DNA of 64,000 nucleotides from Desulfuromonas sp. KJ2020 (GCF_024197615.1 NZ_JAKUKE010000003.1:217192-281191); one strand, 5' to 3'. Positions 10,094 to 19,554 are shown, numbered from the stretch's first letter. Notes: a model not told the origin generated them from the sequence alone. Program-made: numbers and translations.

Positions 10094-11107
10094 ATGCGCG
10101 AAGCTGCCTTCTGGGAAAAAAAAGATAGCGATAAAACCCTTTGCACCCTGTGCCGCCACCATTGCCTGATTGCCGCTGGCAAAAGAGGCCTTTGCGGGGT
10201 GCGAGAAAATCGCGACGGCATTCTCTACTCGCTTGTTTATGAAAAACTGATTGCCGAGAACGTCGACCACATCGAGAAAAAACCTCTCTTTCATTACCTC
10301 CCAGGATCCACCAGCTATTCTATCGCCACGGTCGGCTGCAATTTTCACTGCCGGCATTGCCAGAATTACGACATCTCCCAGTGGGGTGCTTCCAGGGGGC
10401 CGGTACCGGGTGAGAAAGTGTCCCCAGCCGATCTTGTCCAGCGGGCCCTGGCGGCGGGATGCCGGAGTATTTCCTACACCTATACTGAACCGACCATCTT
10501 CTACGAATATGCCTATGACACCGCCGTGCTGGCCAAGGAAGCCGGTCTCGGCAATGTGTTCGTCAGCAATGGTTATACAGGGACCGCTGCCCTGGAACAG
10601 ATTGCCCCCTATCTCGATGCAGCCAATATCGACCTCAAGGGTTTTACGGAGGATTTCTACCGGGAAGTGGCGGGAGCCCGTCTGCAGGGAGTGCTGGATA
10701 CCCTGCGGGACTACCGGCGGCTGGGCATCTGGTTGGAAGTTACCACCCTGCTGATCCCAGGCCACAACGATAGCGATGAAGAGTTGCGGGCCCTGGCCGG
10801 CTTTGTTTGCAACGAACTTGGCGCCCAGGTTCCCTGGCATGTGACCGCTTTTTATCCAACCTACAAGATGCTGGATGTGCCGCGCACACCCGTGGAAACC
10901 CTGCGGCGCGCCAGGCAGATAGGGCTCGAGGCGGGGTTGAAATATGTCTATGAAGGCAATGTGCCCGGCGAGGGGGGCGAAAACACCTTCTGTCCGGGAT
11001 GTAAGAAAAAGATTATTTCACGGGTGGGATACCGTGTCGACGCCAGCCACCTGGATCGGGGTCGCTGTGATGCCTGTGGACACCTTCTCGATGGTGTCTG
11101 GTTCTAG
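10094..11107 (+). CDS. amrS: AmmeMemoRadiSam-system radical SAM enzyme (PflA-like)
   Basis: A 337-residue radical SAM protein. The cluster-binding CxxxCxxC is CNFHCRHC near residue 96. An N-terminal CTLCRHHC pair of cysteine motifs and a C-terminal CPGC...CDACGH pair look like metal or zinc sites, as expected for AmrS rather than true pyruvate-formate-lyase activase. The start at 10094 has GGGAGG upstream; the TTG at 10037 would add 19 residues without support. The AmrA (AMMECR1-like) and AmrB (Memo-like) partners are not adjacent here. The biochemical role of the family is not settled to my knowledge. It lies 73 bases after rodA, possibly as the last gene of that unit. Confidence 0.88.
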   Translation: MREAAFWEKKDSDKTLCTLCRHHCLIAAGKRGLCGVRENRDGILYSLVYEKLIAENVDHIEKKPLFHYLPGSTSYSIATVGCNFHCRHCQNYDISQWGASRGPVPGEKVSPADLVQRALAAGCRSISYTYTEPTIFYEYAYDTAVLAKEAGLGNVFVSNGYTGTAALEQIAPYLDAANIDLKGFTEDFYREVAGARLQGVLDTLRDYRRLGIWLEVTTLLIPGHNDSDEELRALAGFVCNELGAQVPWHVTAFYPTYKMLDVPRTPVETLRRARQIGLEAGLKYVYEGNVPGEGGENTFCPGCKKKIISRVGYRVDASHLDRGRCDACGHLLDGVWF

Positions 11108-11213
11108 AGTGGTTTCCTTGGGGCGATCGATCAAGGCGCCATGGTGGGTGTTTATTGTCGTGGTTTTGACCGTCAGCGCGTACATTTTTTGCGCAGAGTT
11201 GTCATGTCTCCAG

Positions 11214-12491
11214 TCAAAAGCGGTACCCTGCACTTACCCCAAGCAGGTGAAGTTGGGACTCATAGCGTCCCCTGGCGTAGTCGGCAGAGTCGGCGACAGC
11301 CGGATTGACATCGGGCAGATAGCTGTTGTTCTTGCTCCGGTCCTCCAGGAGTTGGTAACCGTAACTGAGCGAAATGGTCAGTCTGTCGAAGTTCAGGGTT
11401 GCGCCGAGGCAGAACAGTTGGGAGTCTGAATCGGGGACGGACGGCTCAAACGTGGCATTGCCTATGGCATCTTCGCCGTAAAGATATCCAGCCAGCAGAA
11501 AGACCCTTTCATTCAGGCGATATTTTCCGCCCAGGTTCCAGGCCCAGGTGGCCTGCCAGTTTTTGGGATAAATGGAGAAATCTGAGCCGTTGACCGGTTG
11601 AGCAAAGGAAATGTGCAGTTCATCGTAAGAAGACCAGTCTTCCCAACGGATGCCCGTCTCCAGGGTGATATTGTCGGTGGGGAAAAAGGCCAGTCCTGCT
11701 ACAAGTTGCTGGGGCAAGTTAATATCCGTTTGTGCTGTCGTATCCGGTAATATGGCTGCCAGGCTCGGGTCAGGAAGAGTGAAGTTGACGCGACCATCGA
11801 TGTCAACCTTTATGGAACTTCGATAGCCTGCCCCAAACTGTATTTTCGGATTCAGTTTAAGAAGAATGCCCAGATTGAATCCCACTCCTGTTCCGTCCCC
11901 GGTGAATTTTTGCTGGCCGTCGCTAAGTCCAACAAAGGCTAGTTTAACCTGCTTTTCCAGCGTGGCGTCAAGGTAGAGCAGATTCAGACCCGCGCCAATA
12001 CTTAGCCAGGAGTTCGGGCGGTAGCCCACTGCAGGATTAAACATATAGGTGACAATTTCCGAACGGGTGGCCAGATAGCGACCTTCCCAATCGGTATTCC
12101 ACTCTGTGCCCAGTCCGAATGGATTAAGCAGGCCAATGCCGGCGCTGAATCGGTCGTTAAGGGCATGGGTCAGGTAGAATGTGCTAGGGGTGTAAAGGGT
12201 GCTGTCCGTGAAATCTTCACGGCCGGTTGTGTCACTGGTAAAGTCTCTTCGGGGATATATCAATGTTGTACCCAGTTCCATCCCGGTTCCCGGCAACTCT
12301 GTAAGCAGGGCAGGGTTGAAATACAGAGCCGAAGGTCCGTCGGCGTGCGCAACGGTGGCATTGGCCTGCCCGAGCGCACTGGCGCCCTGTGTGAATATAC
12401 CGAAGCCGGAAGCCAAAATGCTCTGGGGGAAAAGAAGGGCTCCCGTCAGGATGGCCAGGAAAAAAGAACGAACGTCACGGGCGCTCAGCAT
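11214..12491 (-). CDS. FadL/OmpP1-family outer-membrane transport protein
   Basis: A 425-residue outer-membrane beta-barrel with a signal peptide (about residues 1-28, cleavage after SILA) and the typical mature N-terminus SGFGIFTQGASALGQANA. The FadL-type features ADGPSALYFNPALL and a terminal aromatic residue (GYRF) are clear. The family carries long-chain fatty acids or other hydrophobic compounds. The start at 12491 has AGGGAG upstream; longer starts up to 12536 lack a better site. It has its own promoter and stands alone, so the substrate cannot be inferred from neighbours. Confidence 0.93.
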   Translation of the reverse strand: MLSARDVRSFFLAILTGALLFPQSILASGFGIFTQGASALGQANATVAHADGPSALYFNPALLTELPGTGMELGTTLIYPRRDFTSDTTGREDFTDSTLYTPSTFYLTHALNDRFSAGIGLLNPFGLGTEWNTDWEGRYLATRSEIVTYMFNPAVGYRPNSWLSIGAGLNLLYLDATLEKQVKLAFVGLSDGQQKFTGDGTGVGFNLGILLKLNPKIQFGAGYRSSIKVDIDGRVNFTLPDPSLAAILPDTTAQTDINLPQQLVAGLAFFPTDNITLETGIRWEDWSSYDELHISFAQPVNGSDFSIYPKNWQATWAWNLGGKYRLNERVFLLAGYLYGEDAIGNATFEPSVPDSDSQLFCLGATLNFDRLTISLSYGYQLLEDRSKNNSYLPDVNPAVADSADYARGRYESQLHLLGVSAGYRF

Positions 12492-12534
12492 GTTAATCTC
12501 CCTCTGCATGGTTGGCAGAAAACGTTTCATAAGC

Positions 12535-12563
12535 ATTTTCCCCGCAGTTCCCCTTTATGTCAA
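12535..12563 (-). promoter_or_regulatory. promoter of the FadL-family gene
   Basis: On the minus strand TTGACA (12558-12563), a 17-base spacer, then GAAAAT (12535-12540), about 45 bases before the chosen start. This also supports the shorter start, because 12536 falls inside the -10 element. Confidence 0.65.
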
Positions 12564-12649
12564 TGTACTCAGGAGCACGTTCTCATGGCTGAAGGCCGAA
12601 TTGAAAGCGGAGACCTGAAATGATAAAAGAGGTTAAGGAGGGTAGCAAC

Positions 12650-13471
12650 TTGTCCAAATCCAAGTATCTCATGGAACACGAGAAGGAAGCCCAGCGGCTT
12701 GACCAGAAAACGGATCGAGAGCGATTGAGTGAACAGGCCCTCTGGGCAGGTCTGCGCCCTGGTATGCGGGTCGCCGATATCGGTTGTGGCTCAGGAAAAA
12801 CCACGGGATTTTTGCATAGTTTGGTTCAACCCGGTGGGAGCGCGATGGGGGTCGATGCTTCGGCGGAGCGCATTGCCCATGCTCAAAGAACACAGTCTTC
12901 TCTGGGGGCGACGTTTGTATGTCGAAATATTTATGCCCCGCTTGAGGATTTGGGAACATTTGATTTTATCTGGTCTCGATTTTTTCTGGAATATCATCGT
13001 CAGGAAAGTTTTGCCATCGTGCAGCGATTAACGGATCTTTTGCAGCCGGGAGGCATTATGTGTCTGGTGGATCTTGACTACAACTGCCTGAGTCATTACG
13101 GTCTGCCTGCCCGCCTTGAAAAGACGGTCTGTGGCGTGATGAAAACACTGGAGCAGACAGCCGATTTCGATCCATACGTGGGGCGAAAGCTTTATGCCTA
13201 TCTTTATGATCTGGGCTATGAAGAAATTCGGGTCGAAATGTCGGCCCATCATCTGATCTACGGTGAACTCGACAGTACAGATGCTTTTAACTGGGCCACG
13301 AAAGTTGAGGTTGCAGCTCAGAACTCAGGTTATCCTTTTTCGGACTATCCGGGCGGATATGATGAATTTCGTAAAGAGTTTATGACTTTTTTTCAAGATC
13401 CGAGGCGTTTCACCTATACCCCACTTATTGCCTGCCGGGGGCGAAAGCCCATGAAAAAAGGGGGTCAATAA
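12650..13471 (+). CDS. class I SAM-dependent methyltransferase
   Basis: A 273-residue cytoplasmic methyltransferase of unknown substrate. The SAM-binding motif I is VADIGCGSGKTTG (about residues 41-53), followed by an acidic motif II (GVDAS) and LQPGGIMCLVDLDYN. The TTG at 12650 is preferred because AAGGAGGG lies seven bases before it and the product begins LSKSKYLMEHEKEAQRLD, as I recall for relatives. An ATG at 12620 with a GGAG site would add ten residues. The last 7 bases overlap the convergent HD-GYP gene. Divergent from the FadL gene. Confidence 0.85.
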   Translation: MSKSKYLMEHEKEAQRLDQKTDRERLSEQALWAGLRPGMRVADIGCGSGKTTGFLHSLVQPGGSAMGVDASAERIAHAQRTQSSLGATFVCRNIYAPLEDLGTFDFIWSRFFLEYHRQESFAIVQRLTDLLQPGGIMCLVDLDYNCLSHYGLPARLEKTVCGVMKTLEQTADFDPYVGRKLYAYLYDLGYEEIRVEMSAHHLIYGELDSTDAFNWATKVEVAAQNSGYPFSDYPGGYDEFRKEFMTFFQDPRRFTYTPLIACRGRKPMKKGGQ

Positions 13472-15783
13472 GGGGACACAGGGGCCGGGTTGGTTTTAAG
13501 GTGGTCGGCAATAGCCCGTTTCTCCGTTTCAGAAATCAACGTGAATTCGATGCCGAATCCCTGAGGATAGGAAGGTTTTCGTCGGTTGCCCGTGCTGTTG
13601 AGCCAGGCGACTCTTCCTTGGGCTCGGATGGTTGCCGTGAGGCCGGGAAGATTGAAGCTAAGATGCAGTCGTTCCCCCAATTCGACGTTCTGGCTGCTGG
13701 TGACATACAGGCCACCCGGGCCCATGTCCACCGTATATCCTCGCCAGGAAACGCCCGAAATTTCCATGGAGAGGGGGAACTCCATGGGAACGCGCGGGTC
13801 ATTACGGGTTACTGGGGAGCGACCCGGTTCATTAGTCGAATTCACAATGTGTGCCCGGGTGTAGTAATCCATGAAAGCGATGACAACCCGGGCGTCAAAA
13901 TGGCGACCAATCCCCTCTCGAAGCAGTTCAAAGGCTACATTTGTGGGCATTGGTTCCCGATAATGTCTTTTGGCGGTGATCGCTTCGAAAAAATCGGCGA
14001 CAGCGAGGATTCGAGCTCCTAGAGGAATCTGCTCCCCCTTAAGCCCTTCGGGATAACCGGTACCGTCAAATTTTTCATGATGGGCCCCAGCTACGATGGG
14101 TACCTCGGCCATGATCCCTTCAAAGTTTATCTGTTCGAGAATATTACGTGTCTTCAAGGAATGTGTCTTGACGGCTTCGTATTCATCGTTGGTAAGACGA
14201 CCCTCCTTCTTGAGGATGGAGTCGGGGACGCCCAGTTTGCCGTAATCGTGTAAAAGGGCGGCCACACGGATCATTTCCGTAAAGTCCTGGGGAAGGTCCA
14301 TTTCCTCACATATACCCAATGCATATTCAGTGACCTTCTCCGAATGCCCTGCCGTCAGGGGGTCTCGCGCGTCGATACTGGCCGCTAATACCTGCAAGGT
14401 TGATTTGAATTGCTCTACGCGAGCATTCATGAGCTTCACGTTGTGCATGCTGATGCCAATAAAGGGGGTGATGCCCATCAGAAGACTCATGTCGCTGTGT
14501 ACAAGGGGTCGCGGTGCCTTGAGATTGTCCACGGCCAGAATGCCTACGGTTTCTTCTTCGCTGATAATAGGGCAGCAAATAAAGGATTTTACGCCAAGAA
14601 AACTGGCGAATTTAAGGCTTCGCTCAGAGAGATGCTTGCTGATTTCTTTAAGGTCGTTGATCAGAAAGGGCTGCTTTTCGCGGAAGGATCGGATAAAAAT
14701 GCCTGCAGATTCAGGCCGGGTCAGGTCGAAATTGGTGTTTTTTAGAAGTGCCTCCTGCTCTTCTGTGTAGCCGAATCCGCCCTTGTATTCCAATGTGGTG
14801 CGGTCCGAATTGGCAAGCAAAATCATACCACGTTGGTAGTCCAGATAGTTCTCGAGGATCTTAATCGTCTTATCCAGGATGCTGTCAATATCTGTCTGTT
14901 GGCTGAGCGCCTGGCCTATTTCATTGGTCAGGCTGGCATTGGTGTGGTTGATGTTGATCTGGTCCACCAGTTTTTCGGTGGAGCCCATAAGGATGTTCAG
15001 GCTGGAACGCAGTTCTTTTTTTTCGGCAATATCCATGATGATGGTAAGGCCAAAAAGGATGATGGTCAGAGTGGGGAGGGTAATGGTTAAGGTGAGCCAG
15101 GGATCGTAGAGCAGGGACCCGAAGATCAACAGAAAGAACAGAGGAATTGACCAGAGCCTGATTTTAGACCAGAGAGAGGCCAAGGTGTCTTCCCAGGAAA
15201 CAATATACCGGCAGCAGGAATCTCCCCTGAATAGACATTCGGGGTGGGTGACACCCGGTCGATGAAAATTGAACATCATGATGATGGCTTCGAAAAAACC
15301 CATCCGGTTTTCACACTGGAATTTTTTTTCCTGAACACCACGGTTGGGTGTGACTGTGATTTCAACCCGGTTGGAATCAAGTTCTCGGGAAGTGTATTGG
15401 GATGAACGGGTGAACTGAGCCGAGGTCTTCTGGATCAGGCTGAAAGCGTTCGCCGGTCCAACGAGACCGAGAACATACTGACGCATGGCGCCCAAGGCCT
15501 CAGGGGAGGCCGCGTAGCGCCCCGCTTCCCGGGCAATCGATTCGTCACCGGTCAGTTGGACCAGTTTTTCATAGAAAAGGTCAACCTGCTCCTGACTGAA
15601 CCAGTGCCCCTGGTCGGCGATTTCGCAGGGGTCCATGTGGGCATGCCGCAGAATTTTCTCAATGTCGATGTGCGGGTATTTGTCTTTTAGAAGGGCGAGA
15701 TAGGCATGAATGATTCTGCTGTTATACAGCGGAAGACTCATGTTGGTGATGGCTTTTTCGTCGTCTTTGGACAATAGCGTCAC
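13465..15783 (-). CDS. GAF / HD-GYP / PilZ protein, probable c-di-GMP phosphodiesterase
   Basis: A 772-residue signalling protein. Order: an N-terminal sensory region (about 1-205) ending in a C...GxxxCRY pattern (CLFRGDSCCRY) resembling V4R-like domains, two membrane helices (about 213-260), a GAF domain (about 300-455), an HD-GYP domain (about 470-645), and a C-terminal PilZ domain (about 658-765). The HD-GYP core is intact: LLHDYGK near residue 505 and HHEKFDGTGYPEGL near 566-579. The PilZ part has RNDPR (RxxxR) and DMGPGG, where G replaces the usual serine of DxSxxG. It should therefore hydrolyse c-di-GMP and perhaps bind it as well. The GTG start at 15783 is uncertain; an ATG at 15741 is possible. 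It lies 27 bases downstream of the large PilZ gene. Confidence 0.88.
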   Translation of the reverse strand: MTLLSKDDEKAITNMSLPLYNSRIIHAYLALLKDKYPHIDIEKILRHAHMDPCEIADQGHWFSQEQVDLFYEKLVQLTGDESIAREAGRYAASPEALGAMRQYVLGLVGPANAFSLIQKTSAQFTRSSQYTSRELDSNRVEITVTPNRGVQEKKFQCENRMGFFEAIIMMFNFHRPGVTHPECLFRGDSCCRYIVSWEDTLASLWSKIRLWSIPLFFLLIFGSLLYDPWLTLTITLPTLTIILFGLTIIMDIAEKKELRSSLNILMGSTEKLVDQININHTNASLTNEIGQALSQQTDIDSILDKTIKILENYLDYQRGMILLANSDRTTLEYKGGFGYTEEQEALLKNTNFDLTRPESAGIFIRSFREKQPFLINDLKEISKHLSERSLKFASFLGVKSFICCPIISEEETVGILAVDNLKAPRPLVHSDMSLLMGITPFIGISMHNVKLMNARVEQFKSTLQVLAASIDARDPLTAGHSEKVTEYALGICEEMDLPQDFTEMIRVAALLHDYGKLGVPDSILKKEGRLTNDEYEAVKTHSLKTRNILEQINFEGIMAEVPIVAGAHHEKFDGTGYPEGLKGEQIPLGARILAVADFFEAITAKRHYREPMPTNVAFELLREGIGRHFDARVVIAFMDYYTRAHIVNSTNEPGRSPVTRNDPRVPMEFPLSMEISGVSWRGYTVDMGPGGLYVTSSQNVELGERLHLSFNLPGLTATIRAQGRVAWLNSTGNRRKPSYPQGFGIEFTLISETEKRAIADHLKTNPAPVSPY

Positions 15784-15810
15784 CTACCCTTGTTTCGCAA
15801 TATGATGTTT

Positions 15811-17856
15811 TTATATGCGTGCCAGGAAAGTGTTGCAGAATTTGAAGTATTGGTCAAGATTCTGACAATTTAAAATCCACATGGTGTAAATCTTATCATA
15901 TTTAATATCCTGGTCTTTGGCATATTTGACCGGATATAAAATGGCGGGAATCTTATCACTCTCAAAATACTGCCTGCCTAGCCTGTTTAACGCGGCCATC
16001 AACTCGCCCCTGGTGAGATTGTCCTGGTCAAGGACAATTACCTGGATGCAGTTGGTGAGCTCAGACATATTCAGACCGGCGTCGGAGAGGTTGATCAGAA
16101 TCATCGCCTGTAATTCGCCATCTCGTTTTAAAGAGAAGCACAGTCGCTGTCTCTTTAGCCCCAACCTTGAGAATTCTTCATCAGGCTCATCTTCGCTTTC
16201 GATTCCAGGTTCCAGGTCAATAGCCGGAATCATGAGTCCTCCAGAAAGATGCTCGTAGTAATAGCTGAGTTCAACGAGATCCTCCTCGACCGTCGGCTGT
16301 ACGTGACAAGACCCTTCCGCCCGCAGCCCTAGCGTGGTATCAGGCTGAATATAGAAATAGACAAAGTCATCGGTTGAGCATCCTTTGGGATTGTTGATGT
16401 ACTTCGCCACACCTCCAAAGACGCGGCGAGGAAATTTATTGTCCGGCCGAAAATAGCACATGACGAAATTCATGTGAGACGAGTGGAGATTGTGGGAGTC
16501 GTTGATGTAGCTTCCGATCTGCTCCAAAACCACCAGGCCTGCTCTTTGTGATAGTGTCCGGTCAGCAGCATGGTGATGGATCAACCAGGTTTTACTGTAG
16601 ATTCTCAGCATGGCCATGTGCCCCATAATCACCCCCTTGTCCTGATAAATAAAGTGACGGGCAATTCGAGGGCTTTCTGTGTAGAGCTTCTCGTAGGTCT
16701 TCTTGAACCTCTCTTTTTTCGCCTGAATGTGGGCATACTTTTCCGGGTAGATAAAGCCCGTCTCAAAAAAGAAATGCCATAGCGCATCCAGGTCCACCCT
16801 GTTGCAGAGATAGGAACGTGGATCATTGACCTGCTGCAGGAGTGAAAGCAGGTTGACATGTTCCTCCATTTTCATGTCGAGTATGGCCAGCCCGCAAATT
16901 ACACGGGTCTCCCCTGGATCATCACTGCGAGGTCGTCGATAGATAACCTGAGCCATGCAAGTCAGAGTGAAGCTGGTTGCAAAGGTCATCTGAAGTTCAG
17001 GAATGATAAGCCCTGGCAGCAGCACGGAGTGCGACAGGTCTTCTTCGACAGCCAGCCCCGTGCCGGAGAGATTAATGACACCAAGGTCGATTTTTTTTTC
17101 TGTCAACGGATGCAGGAATTGAATGTTGGGGGAGGGGATCAGCTCCTGCCGCGGACTTCTGAATTCCTTGGTTTTGAAGCGGGGAGTCACCTGGCGCTGG
17201 ATGTGCAAAACCACGGTGCGGGTCTTTTGCTCCCAGTTCTGATAGACGATATGGCACTCTCCGCCAAAAAGGGGAATGGTGTCGTTGCTCAGCACAACCA
17301 TGACGGGTTCATTGGGGTTAAGCCAGTTGAAGGTCTGTGGTGCGACTGTGCTCAATTTGACGGCGAAAGAACAGGCGGTAAAATCCTGAAGAACTCCTTT
17401 GAAATGCGCACTATTCTGTATGACATCGACCTGCAGGGGAAGACAGGGAAAACGTTGTGTCTTTCGCGAACGCACCTCGCATCCCATCTTCGGCAGCAAG
17501 ATCCGCATCCCTTGTGGCGAAATGCCGACAAGGTCGGGCCTGACAACGATAAGTTTCAGGCCGTCAGAAATAATCAGATGGTCGAATTCGTAGGTCTTGA
17601 GCTTGCCCTGGACAGCCTCAGGCTCTAGCCACAACAAGTCAACTTGCGCATTGAAGCAGGGTTGGGGAGCGGCTTTCAGGGTTATCTTTTGCGGATAGCG
17701 ACGATGCGAGAGGGTGATCAAGACATGGCCGCCATGAAAATTGATGGAGTTAAGCTTATTGATCAGGGCTTTTTGGCTGACTTCGCGTCCCTTGTTTCGG
17801 CAGTTTTCTTCCGTGATCGAATCCAGGAACTGTCCGGCAAGATGATGGTTCTCCAT
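15811..17856 (-). CDS. large PilZ-domain protein with uncharacterised C-terminal half
   Basis: A 681-residue soluble protein with no signal peptide or membrane helix. After an N-terminal region (about 1-220, beta-rich, YcgR-N-like in feel), a PilZ domain spans about 225-345 with RSPR inside FKTKEFRSPRQ (RxxxR) and NLSGTG (N/DxSxxG). Both c-di-GMP contact motifs are therefore present. The last 330 residues (from about LCNRVDLDALWHFF) match nothing I can name with confidence. It sits 27 bases upstream of the HD-GYP/PilZ gene on the same strand, so effector and degrading enzyme are probably coexpressed. Role inferred only as a c-di-GMP-responsive output. Confidence 0.8.
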   Translation of the reverse strand: MENHHLAGQFLDSITEENCRNKGREVSQKALINKLNSINFHGGHVLITLSHRRYPQKITLKAAPQPCFNAQVDLLWLEPEAVQGKLKTYEFDHLIISDGLKLIVVRPDLVGISPQGMRILLPKMGCEVRSRKTQRFPCLPLQVDVIQNSAHFKGVLQDFTACSFAVKLSTVAPQTFNWLNPNEPVMVVLSNDTIPLFGGECHIVYQNWEQKTRTVVLHIQRQVTPRFKTKEFRSPRQELIPSPNIQFLHPLTEKKIDLGVINLSGTGLAVEEDLSHSVLLPGLIIPELQMTFATSFTLTCMAQVIYRRPRSDDPGETRVICGLAILDMKMEEHVNLLSLLQQVNDPRSYLCNRVDLDALWHFFFETGFIYPEKYAHIQAKKERFKKTYEKLYTESPRIARHFIYQDKGVIMGHMAMLRIYSKTWLIHHHAADRTLSQRAGLVVLEQIGSYINDSHNLHSSHMNFVMCYFRPDNKFPRRVFGGVAKYINNPKGCSTDDFVYFYIQPDTTLGLRAEGSCHVQPTVEEDLVELSYYYEHLSGGLMIPAIDLEPGIESEDEPDEEFSRLGLKRQRLCFSLKRDGELQAMILINLSDAGLNMSELTNCIQVIVLDQDNLTRGELMAALNRLGRQYFESDKIPAILYPVKYAKDQDIKYDKIYTMWILNCQNLDQYFKFCNTFLARI

Positions 17857-17959
17857 AGGCCTCTCTGGGGTAATTTAGGGGAGGGCAGGTTCCTTAAGCT
17901 CGCAACCTGAGAAAAATCTTTCTTAGACGCTGTGTAGCGGTAATGCTACGCATAAACAA

Positions 17960-17988
17960 GCGGGAACTCCAGAAAGAAGAGTCCCCGC
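17960..17988 (-). terminator. possible terminator after rarA
   Basis: GCGGGAACTC pairs with GAGTCCCCGC with one mismatch around a 9-base loop. On the minus strand it is followed by TTGTTTATG, a weak T-tract. It lies about 40 bases past the rarA stop. Confidence 0.4.
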
Positions 17989-18025
17989 CCATTATGGCCC
18001 ATCTGCGTAGCCTGCACAATTTTCT

Positions 18026-19402
18026 TTAATCAGTATCTTGCTTGTGCGGCTTGTCTGTATCGTCCTGCGCGGTTTTCCTTGACTCCTCTGTCGAGGGAGG
18101 GCGGCCAAGGTCCGCCCAGTGGCGCATCCTTTCACCGATCATCTTTTCGTAGCCGCGGTCCTGGGGACGGTAAAATTGCCGCCCCTGTAGCTGGTCTGGC
18201 AAATGCTGCTGCGGAGCGAAGCCCCCTTCGTAATCGTGGGCGTAGCGATATCCCTGGCCGTAGCCGAGTTCTTTCATCAAGCCGGTCGGGGCATTGCGGA
18301 TATGTAGAGGCACAGGCAGGGCGCCGCTCTGGCGTACTTCGGCAAGCGCCTCATTGATACCCTTGTACGAGGCATTGCTTTTGGGCGCAGTGGCCAGATA
18401 GGTGACGGCCTGGGCCAGCGGGATCCGTCCTTCCGGCATGCCGACGAACTGCAGGGCCTGCATGGTGGCGACGGCGAGTTGAAGCCCGCGGGGATCGGCA
18501 TTGCCGACATCTTCGGCCGCAAAAATTACCAGCCGCCGCACGATGAAGAGGGGATCCTCGCCCGCCTCGATCATGCGGGCGAGCCAGTAGAGGGCGCCGT
18601 CAGGGTCGGAGCCGCGCAGGCTCTTGATGAAGGCGGATATGACATTGTAGTGCTCTTCGGCACCCTTGTCGTAGAGCAGGGGCTTCTTCTGCAGAACCTC
18701 CTGCAGCAGTTGCAGGGTGATCCGTTTTTCGGCTGCGGCGGTCGATACCGCCAGTTCAAGGGTGTTCAGGGCCACTCGCGCGTCCCCCTGTGCCTGGTCG
18801 GCCAAAAAGTCGAGAGCGTCCGGAGCGATCTGCCGGCCGCGTCCCTCCGGCCAGCGTTCATCCTGCAGGGCGCGTGTCAGGAGAACGCCGATGTCGTCAG
18901 GACTCAGGGGCTGCAGGACAAACACCCGAGACCGCGAAAGCAGGGCAGAATTCACTTCAAAGGAAGGATTTTCGGTGGTGGCGCCGATGAGGATGATGTC
19001 GCCTTTCTCTACATGGGGGAGAAAGGCGTCCTGCTGGGCCTTGTTGAAACGGTGAATCTCATCGACAAAAAGCAGGGTTTTCCGCCCATGATAGGCCTTT
19101 TCTTCTCGGGCTTTCTGGACGATTTCACGTACATCCTTGATGCCCTGCATGACGGCGGAAAAGAAGACGAAGCGGCTGCGGGTCGTGTTGGCGATGACCT
19201 GGGCCAGCGTTGTTTTTCCCGTGCCGGGCGGACCCCAGAAGATGATGGAGGCGACCTGGTCGGCCTCGATGAGTTTGCGCAGGATTTTCCCTTCGCCGAT
19301 CAGGTGATCCTGACCTACCATCTCATCCAGTGTCCGCGGGCGCAGCCGTTCGGCCAGGGGGGCACTTTTTAAGCCTTCGGAACCGTGGGTAAAAAGATCC
19401 AT
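18026..19402 (-). CDS. rarA: replication-associated recombination AAA+ ATPase RarA (MgsA)
   Basis: A 458-residue AAA+ protein that acts at stalled replication forks with SSB and RecA. Walker A GPPGTGKTT is at about 57-65 and Walker B LLFVDEIHRF near 110-119. Also visible are the sensor GATTENPSFEVN and the C-terminal tetramerisation region with GSDPDGALYWLARM and PEGRIPLAQAVTYLA. The start at 19402 (MDLFTHG...) has GAGAGG six bases upstream; the frame stays open to 19447. The C-terminus carries a short extra polar tail rich in D, T, K and Q. Divergent from nadK. Confidence 0.95.
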   Translation of the reverse strand: MDLFTHGSEGLKSAPLAERLRPRTLDEMVGQDHLIGEGKILRKLIEADQVASIIFWGPPGTGKTTLAQVIANTTRSRFVFFSAVMQGIKDVREIVQKAREEKAYHGRKTLLFVDEIHRFNKAQQDAFLPHVEKGDIILIGATTENPSFEVNSALLSRSRVFVLQPLSPDDIGVLLTRALQDERWPEGRGRQIAPDALDFLADQAQGDARVALNTLELAVSTAAAEKRITLQLLQEVLQKKPLLYDKGAEEHYNVISAFIKSLRGSDPDGALYWLARMIEAGEDPLFIVRRLVIFAAEDVGNADPRGLQLAVATMQALQFVGMPEGRIPLAQAVTYLATAPKSNASYKGINEALAEVRQSGALPVPLHIRNAPTGLMKELGYGQGYRYAHDYEGGFAPQQHLPDQLQGRQFYRPQDRGYEKMIGERMRHWADLGRPPSTEESRKTAQDDTDKPHKQDTD

Positions 19403-19554
19403 AATCATCCTCTCTGCGGCCTGTGGCCGGCTCGGAAAAGCTATCACAGAACGTCCTGGCTCACAAGGGTCTGTCAGCCTAAGTTCCTGAAAGCGATGGA
19501 CTTTGCCCCGGGTGTGTGGTAGCTTTGAGCCACTTTGCCTCCATGAGGATTACC

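Noticed and set aside
13465-13471. 7-base overlap of the methyltransferase and HD-GYP gene ends as a sign of an annotation error
   Set aside because: Both frames are well supported to their stops; short convergent overlaps are common.
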